A DNA stretch of 64,000 nt from SB11 sp965249955. Lineage in GTDB: Bacteria; Bacteroidota; Bacteroidia; UBA8524. Positions 60,974 to 64,000 of the stretch are shown one piece after another. Below the pieces are notes generated by a model. The model was not told the origin of the DNA and searched no databases. It saw only the letters and a list, made by a program, of their open reading frames with translations. The position numbers and the translations under genes are program-made. Position 1 is the stretch's first letter. Each line of letters begins with the position of its first letter. The stretch is from contig OZ252261.1 in NCBI GenBank assembly GCA_965249955.1, forward strand, positions 2,604,001 to 2,668,000, read 5' to 3'.

Positions 60974-61549
60974 ATGCTGCAAATTGGAGATAAAATGCCC
61001 GACTTTAAATTAACGGGGGTATTTGGCAAAGTACGCAACAACTATGATTTTGCTGATAAATACGCATTGGCAATAGTATTTACCTGCAATAGCAATAAAT
61101 ACTCTCAGGCATACAGTCAGAGGCTTATAAAGCTTTTTGATAAGTATGAAGAAGATAATTTTGCTATAATTGGTATTAACAGTAACGACGCAGTACAATC
61201 GCCCGATGATAGTTATGAAATGATGAAAAAAGCTGCGTATCATTACAAACTACACGAACGCAACTTTTTATACCTGCACGATGAAACACAAGAAATAGCC
61301 AAAGCCTTTGGCGCAAGCTATAATCCAGAAGTGTTTTTGTTTAATTCGAAACGTGAGTTGGTATACAAAGGAGCCATTGATGATAACTGGGATAGTGAAT
61401 ACCTTGTAACACAAGCCTACCTTGAAGATGCTATTGAGTATAGCCTTGATGGTATTGATGTTGATTTTCCTGAAGTACCTGTTACAGCAGGCGAGCCTAT
61501 AATATGGAAAAAAGGCCAAGAGCCTGATTACGCAAAAGCCAAAAGCTAA
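60974..61549 (+). CDS. Redoxin-family protein with a single cysteine
   Basis: The 191-residue protein has the thioredoxin-like redoxin fold (GDKMPDFKLTGVFGK at the start, YLHDETQEIAKAFGASYNPEVFLF later, then LVYKGAIDDNW). In related proteins the active loop reads FTCNHCPY with two Cys. Here it reads FTCNSNKY, with Cys38 alone, and the loop before the cis-Pro is NPEV not TPxV. It may work as a one-Cys peroxiredoxin-like enzyme or have lost redox activity. I start at ATG 60974; the frame stays open upstream but lies in the divergent neighbour. Confidence 0.88.
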   Translation: MLQIGDKMPDFKLTGVFGKVRNNYDFADKYALAIVFTCNSNKYSQAYSQRLIKLFDKYEEDNFAIIGINSNDAVQSPDDSYEMMKKAAYHYKLHERNFLYLHDETQEIAKAFGASYNPEVFLFNSKRELVYKGAIDDNWDSEYLVTQAYLEDAIEYSLDGIDVDFPEVPVTAGEPIIWKKGQEPDYAKAKS

Positions 61550-61579
61550 TTTTTAGTATCCGTTAAAAAAACTAAAGCT

Positions 61580-62392
61580 CTGCATTCTCAAAACTATAAA
61601 GGCAAGGTAGTAATTATTACAGGTGCATCATCAGGCATTGGTGAGGCTTGTGCATACCATTTTGATGCTCAAGGAGCTAATGTGGTTATTGCGGCACGCT
61701 CAATAGATAAACTACAACAAGTTGCGGCACAGTTAAATAATCCATCGCTGATAATACAAGCCGACGTATCACAAGAAGCCGACTGCAAGCAACTAATTGA
61801 TGAAACCATAGCCAAGTTTGGCAAAATAGATGTATTGGTAAACAATGCGGGCATTACTATGCGCGCATTGTTTAACGATGCTGATATTGACGTAATACGC
61901 CGATTGATGGACATTAATTTTTGGGGTACAGTATACTGCTCAAAATTTGCCCTTCCACATCTTTTAAAAACCAAAGGCAGCATTATAGGGGTATCATCAA
62001 TAGCAGGCTTTAAGGGATTACCAGGACGTACTGGATATTCAGCCTCAAAATTTGCAATGCAAGGCTTTTTAGAAGCTTTGCGTATAGAAAATTATAAAAC
62101 AGGCTTACACGTGTTAATAGCTTGCCCCGGCTACACGGCTTCAAATATCCGTAATGCGGGGTTGAACAAAGAAGGAAAAGCACAAGGAGAAAGCCCGTTG
62201 GATGAAAAAAAACTGATGAGTGCCGAGGAGGTAGCGGCCTATATAGCCCGTGCTACAACAAAACGAAAAAAATATTTGGTGCTTACACCATTGGGCAAAC
62301 TTACCGTTTGGCTCAATCGTTTTTTTCCATCGTATATTGATGGTATGGTGTACAACAGCGTAGCCAAAGAAAAAGACTCTCCCTTTAAATAA
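61580..62392 (+). CDS. Short-chain dehydrogenase/reductase with non-ATG start
   Basis: The 270-residue SDR has the cofactor motif TGASSGIG early in the chain, NNAG near 90, and the catalytic Ser plus YSASK (GRTGYSASKFAMQGF). The fold requires the segment from about 61600, but no in-frame ATG, GTG or TTG exists before GTG 61682, which would drop the cofactor loop. CTG at 61580 is the only start-like codon after the stop at 61547. The substrate is unknown; NAD(P)-linked oxidation or reduction of an alcohol or ketone is expected. Confidence 0.85.
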   Translation: MHSQNYKGKVVIITGASSGIGEACAYHFDAQGANVVIAARSIDKLQQVAAQLNNPSLIIQADVSQEADCKQLIDETIAKFGKIDVLVNNAGITMRALFNDADIDVIRRLMDINFWGTVYCSKFALPHLLKTKGSIIGVSSIAGFKGLPGRTGYSASKFAMQGFLEALRIENYKTGLHVLIACPGYTASNIRNAGLNKEGKAQGESPLDEKKLMSAEEVAAYIARATTKRKKYLVLTPLGKLTVWLNRFFPSYIDGMVYNSVAKEKDSPFK

Positions 62393-62432
62393 GATATTTC
62401 CAACATCTTAAATTTAAGAAAAAGGCATTGCT

Positions 62433-62440
62433 TAAATTTG
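62433..62440 (+). promoter_or_regulatory. -7 box (TAAATTTG) of the RidA gene
   Basis: TAAATTTG fits TAnnTTTG and ends four bases before the ATG at 62445, so the transcript should start at about the start codon. Confidence 0.4.
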
Positions 62441-62444
62441 ACTA

Positions 62445-62840
62445 ATGGAAAACAAACGGCTAAACATTAGCACAGGTGCGCCTTGGGAGAATATTGTAGG
62501 CTACTCGCGTGCAGTGCGTGTAGGTAATATTGTTGAAGTTGCAGGCACTACCGCCGTTGACGAAAATGGTGCTACCGTTGGTCAAAATGATATGTATGCC
62601 CAAACTAGGTATATATTGCAAAAAATAGAAAATGCCTTGCAACAAGCCGGCGCAAACCTAAGCGATGTAGTGCGTACCCGTATGTTTATTACTGATATAG
62701 GCCAATGGGAAGCAGCAGGCCGAGCACATGGAGATTTTTTTAAAACTATAAAACCTGCCGCTACTATGGTAGAGGTAAAAGCATTAATTAACCCTGAATT
62801 ATTAATTGAAATTGAAGCCACAGCAATTTGTGGTTCATAG
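62445..62840 (+). CDS. RidA-family enamine/imine deaminase
   Basis: The 131-residue protein has the RidA/YjgF pattern: VGYSRAVRVGNIVEVAGTTAVDENG at the start, then ALQQAGANLSDVVRTRMFITDI (with the conserved Arg) and PAATMVEVKALINPELLIEIEATA. RidA proteins form trimers and hydrolyse reactive imines made by PLP enzymes. The conserved Glu near the end is present. It is 52 bases after the SDR gene and three bases before the methyltransferase gene. Confidence 0.94.
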   Translation: MENKRLNISTGAPWENIVGYSRAVRVGNIVEVAGTTAVDENGATVGQNDMYAQTRYILQKIENALQQAGANLSDVVRTRMFITDIGQWEAAGRAHGDFFKTIKPAATMVEVKALINPELLIEIEATAICGS

Positions 62841-62843
62841 TAT

Positions 62844-63647
62844 ATGGAAAATCATAACGAATATTTTGAAGCCAACCGTCAACATTGGAACCAAAGAACA
62901 ACAGTTCATAAAGACTCTGATTTTTACGATTTAAAAGGATTTTTGGCAGGACGAAACGTACTTGCAGAGATTGAATTAAACGAAATGGGCAATCATGTGG
63001 CAGGTAAAAGTCTATTGCACTTGCAATGCCATTTTGGATTAGACACCTTAAGTTTTGCCCGTATGGGAGCAAAAGTTACAGGCGTAGATTTGGCCGACGA
63101 AGCCATAAAAACAGCCCAGCAAATAACTATTGATGCGGGGTTAGAAGCTAATTTTGTATGTTGTAATGTATACGATACCCGCCAATATGTAAATGACACT
63201 TTTGATATGGTATTTACTTCTTACGGCACTATTGGTTGGCTGCCCAATTTGGATAAGTGGGCAAAAGTAATTGCCGATAGCCTAAACAAAGGAGGCACAT
63301 TTTATATGGCCGATTTTCATCCTGTAGTGTGGATGTTTGATGATAATTTTACAAAACTTCAATACCCTTATGCCAATTCAGGAGTTTTAGCTTTTGAAAA
63401 TCAAGGGACGTATACTGATAGAGAAGCCGATATAAGTGGTAAAGAATACGGCTGGAACCACAGCATAAGCGAAATACTGAACGCATTAATCAGCAATGGG
63501 CTTGAATTGCAATTTTTTAACGAACACAATTACTCGCCTTATCCTTGTTTTTCCAACACGGTAGAAGTAGCCCCCAAGCGTTGGCAAATAAAAGGGCTGG
63601 AGGGTATTATCCCAATGGTGTATTCTTTAAAAGCGATTAAGAAATAA
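62844..63647 (+). CDS. Class I SAM-dependent methyltransferase
   Basis: The 267-residue protein has motif I as LLHLQCHFGLDTLSFARMGAKVTGVDLADEAI at 57-88, which binds S-adenosylmethionine, with LQCHFG in place of the usual GxGxG. Motif IV is MVFTSYGTIGWLP. The substrate is unknown. The gene starts three bases after RidA and ends directly at the next gene, so the last genes form one operon. Confidence 0.9.
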   Translation: MENHNEYFEANRQHWNQRTTVHKDSDFYDLKGFLAGRNVLAEIELNEMGNHVAGKSLLHLQCHFGLDTLSFARMGAKVTGVDLADEAIKTAQQITIDAGLEANFVCCNVYDTRQYVNDTFDMVFTSYGTIGWLPNLDKWAKVIADSLNKGGTFYMADFHPVVWMFDDNFTKLQYPYANSGVLAFENQGTYTDREADISGKEYGWNHSISEILNALISNGLELQFFNEHNYSPYPCFSNTVEVAPKRWQIKGLEGIIPMVYSLKAIKK

Positions 63648-64000
63648 GTGGATCGAAAAATAATATTAGAAACCCCAAGGCTGTTGCTTTCAGAAATTAT
63701 TGAGGAAGAAGCTGAGGAAATGTTCTTGCTAAATAGTGATGGAGAGGTAATTAAATATACAGGTGATGATGGTTTTGAAAATGTTGAAGCAGCTCGTCAG
63801 TTAATAGTAAACTACCCTCAATACAAAAAGTACGGTTACGGCAGATGGACAGCAAGGCTAAAAGAAAATAACGAGTTTATAGGCTGGTGCGGCTTAAAAT
63901 TTAATGAAGACATTGAGGAAGTTGATATAGGCTACCGATTGCTAAGGAAACATTGGAATAAAGGCTATGCTACCGAAGCCTCAATTGCTTGCTTAGAATT
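63648..64000 (+). CDS. GNAT acetyltransferase, RimJ/RimL-like (cut by window end)
   Basis: The gene starts at GTG 63648, directly after the methyltransferase stop. The visible 117 residues read ILETPRLLLSEIIEEEAEEM, then KKYGYGRWTARLKENNEFIGW and the acetyl-CoA region VDIGYRLLRKHWNKGYATEA, which fits the RimJ/RimL group (acetyl transfer to N-terminal amines of proteins). The C-terminal part lies beyond the window. Confidence 0.85.
   Translation, partial: MDRKIILETPRLLLSEIIEEEAEEMFLLNSDGEVIKYTGDDGFENVEAARQLIVNYPQYKKYGYGRWTARLKENNEFIGWCGLKFNEDIEEVDIGYRLLRKHWNKGYATEASIACLE

Noticed and set aside
61682..62392. GTG start for the SDR gene
   Set aside because: It would remove the cofactor-binding TGASSGIG part, which is coded in the same frame just upstream.
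1..64000. CRISPR array or cas genes
   Set aside because: No regularly spaced direct repeats and no Cas-like proteins were seen in the window.

Overview
The window reads as chromosomal DNA of a member of the Bacteroidota. Evidence in the sequence: low G+C, TAnnTTTG-type -7 promoter boxes, type IX secretion (T9SS) C-terminal sorting domains on a subtilisin-like protease and on a large repeat protein, a TonB-dependent receptor with an N-terminal carboxypeptidase-regulatory-like domain, many PorT-like outer-membrane barrels, a 7TMR-DISM histidine kinase, and an arginine operon carrying the succinyl/acetyl-ornithine type of carbamoyltransferase (ArgF'). The order or family cannot be fixed from this window alone.

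Layout. 1-6.4 kb: a membrane protein with a winged-helix regulator, a DAO-type flavoenzyme, a two-gene ABC exporter (ATPase plus ABC-2 permease), and an exported WD40 protein. 6.5-8.7 kb: urocanate hydratase (hutU), divergent from a Fur-family regulator. 8.8-14 kb: an ECF sigma factor followed by a one-polypeptide anti-sigma-like/outer-membrane-barrel protein, a T9SS subtilase, and a bleomycin-hydrolase-like peptidase. 14-18.5 kb: a thioredoxin-reductase-like flavoprotein, then hisS-hutH-barrel on the minus strand. 18.6-28.8 kb: an Omp28-like lipoprotein, a GT39 glycosyltransferase, a TonB receptor, DinB, a barrel plus di-heme peroxidase pair, and a sirtuin plus DUF1003 pair. 28.9-35.1 kb: argS, gltX and several uncharacterised genes. 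35.1-43.7 kb: an eight-gene arginine operon (GNAT, argG, argC, argD, argF', argB, argE, argH) behind a leader that looks like an attenuator. 43.7-52.6 kb: two tandem MORN/OmpA paralogues, a HI0933-like flavoprotein, a T9SS repeat protein, a second DAO enzyme, and a degenerate ArsC-fold protein. 52.6-64 kb: a histidine kinase, an SGNH lipoprotein, a YCF48-like propeller, NUDIX, an XRE-like regulator, a complete ISL3-type insertion sequence with an 8-bp target duplication, tRNA-Lys, a YghO-like protein, a redoxin, an SDR without a normal start codon, RidA, a methyltransferase, and a GNAT gene cut by the window end.

How it works together. The arginine operon holds almost the whole route from glutamate to arginine, with overlapping or nearly touching genes that imply one transcript. 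Two enzymes of histidine breakdown (HutU, HutH) lie in separate places, and HutH sits directly behind the histidyl-tRNA synthetase. Most other genes are housekeeping or envelope functions in short transcription units, several closed by clear hairpin terminators. The points most worth a second look are the arg leader peptide with its hairpins, the sigma/anti-sigma-barrel pair, the recent IS insertion that separates a small gene from its terminator, and the tandem OmpA genes with a homogenised 3' half.
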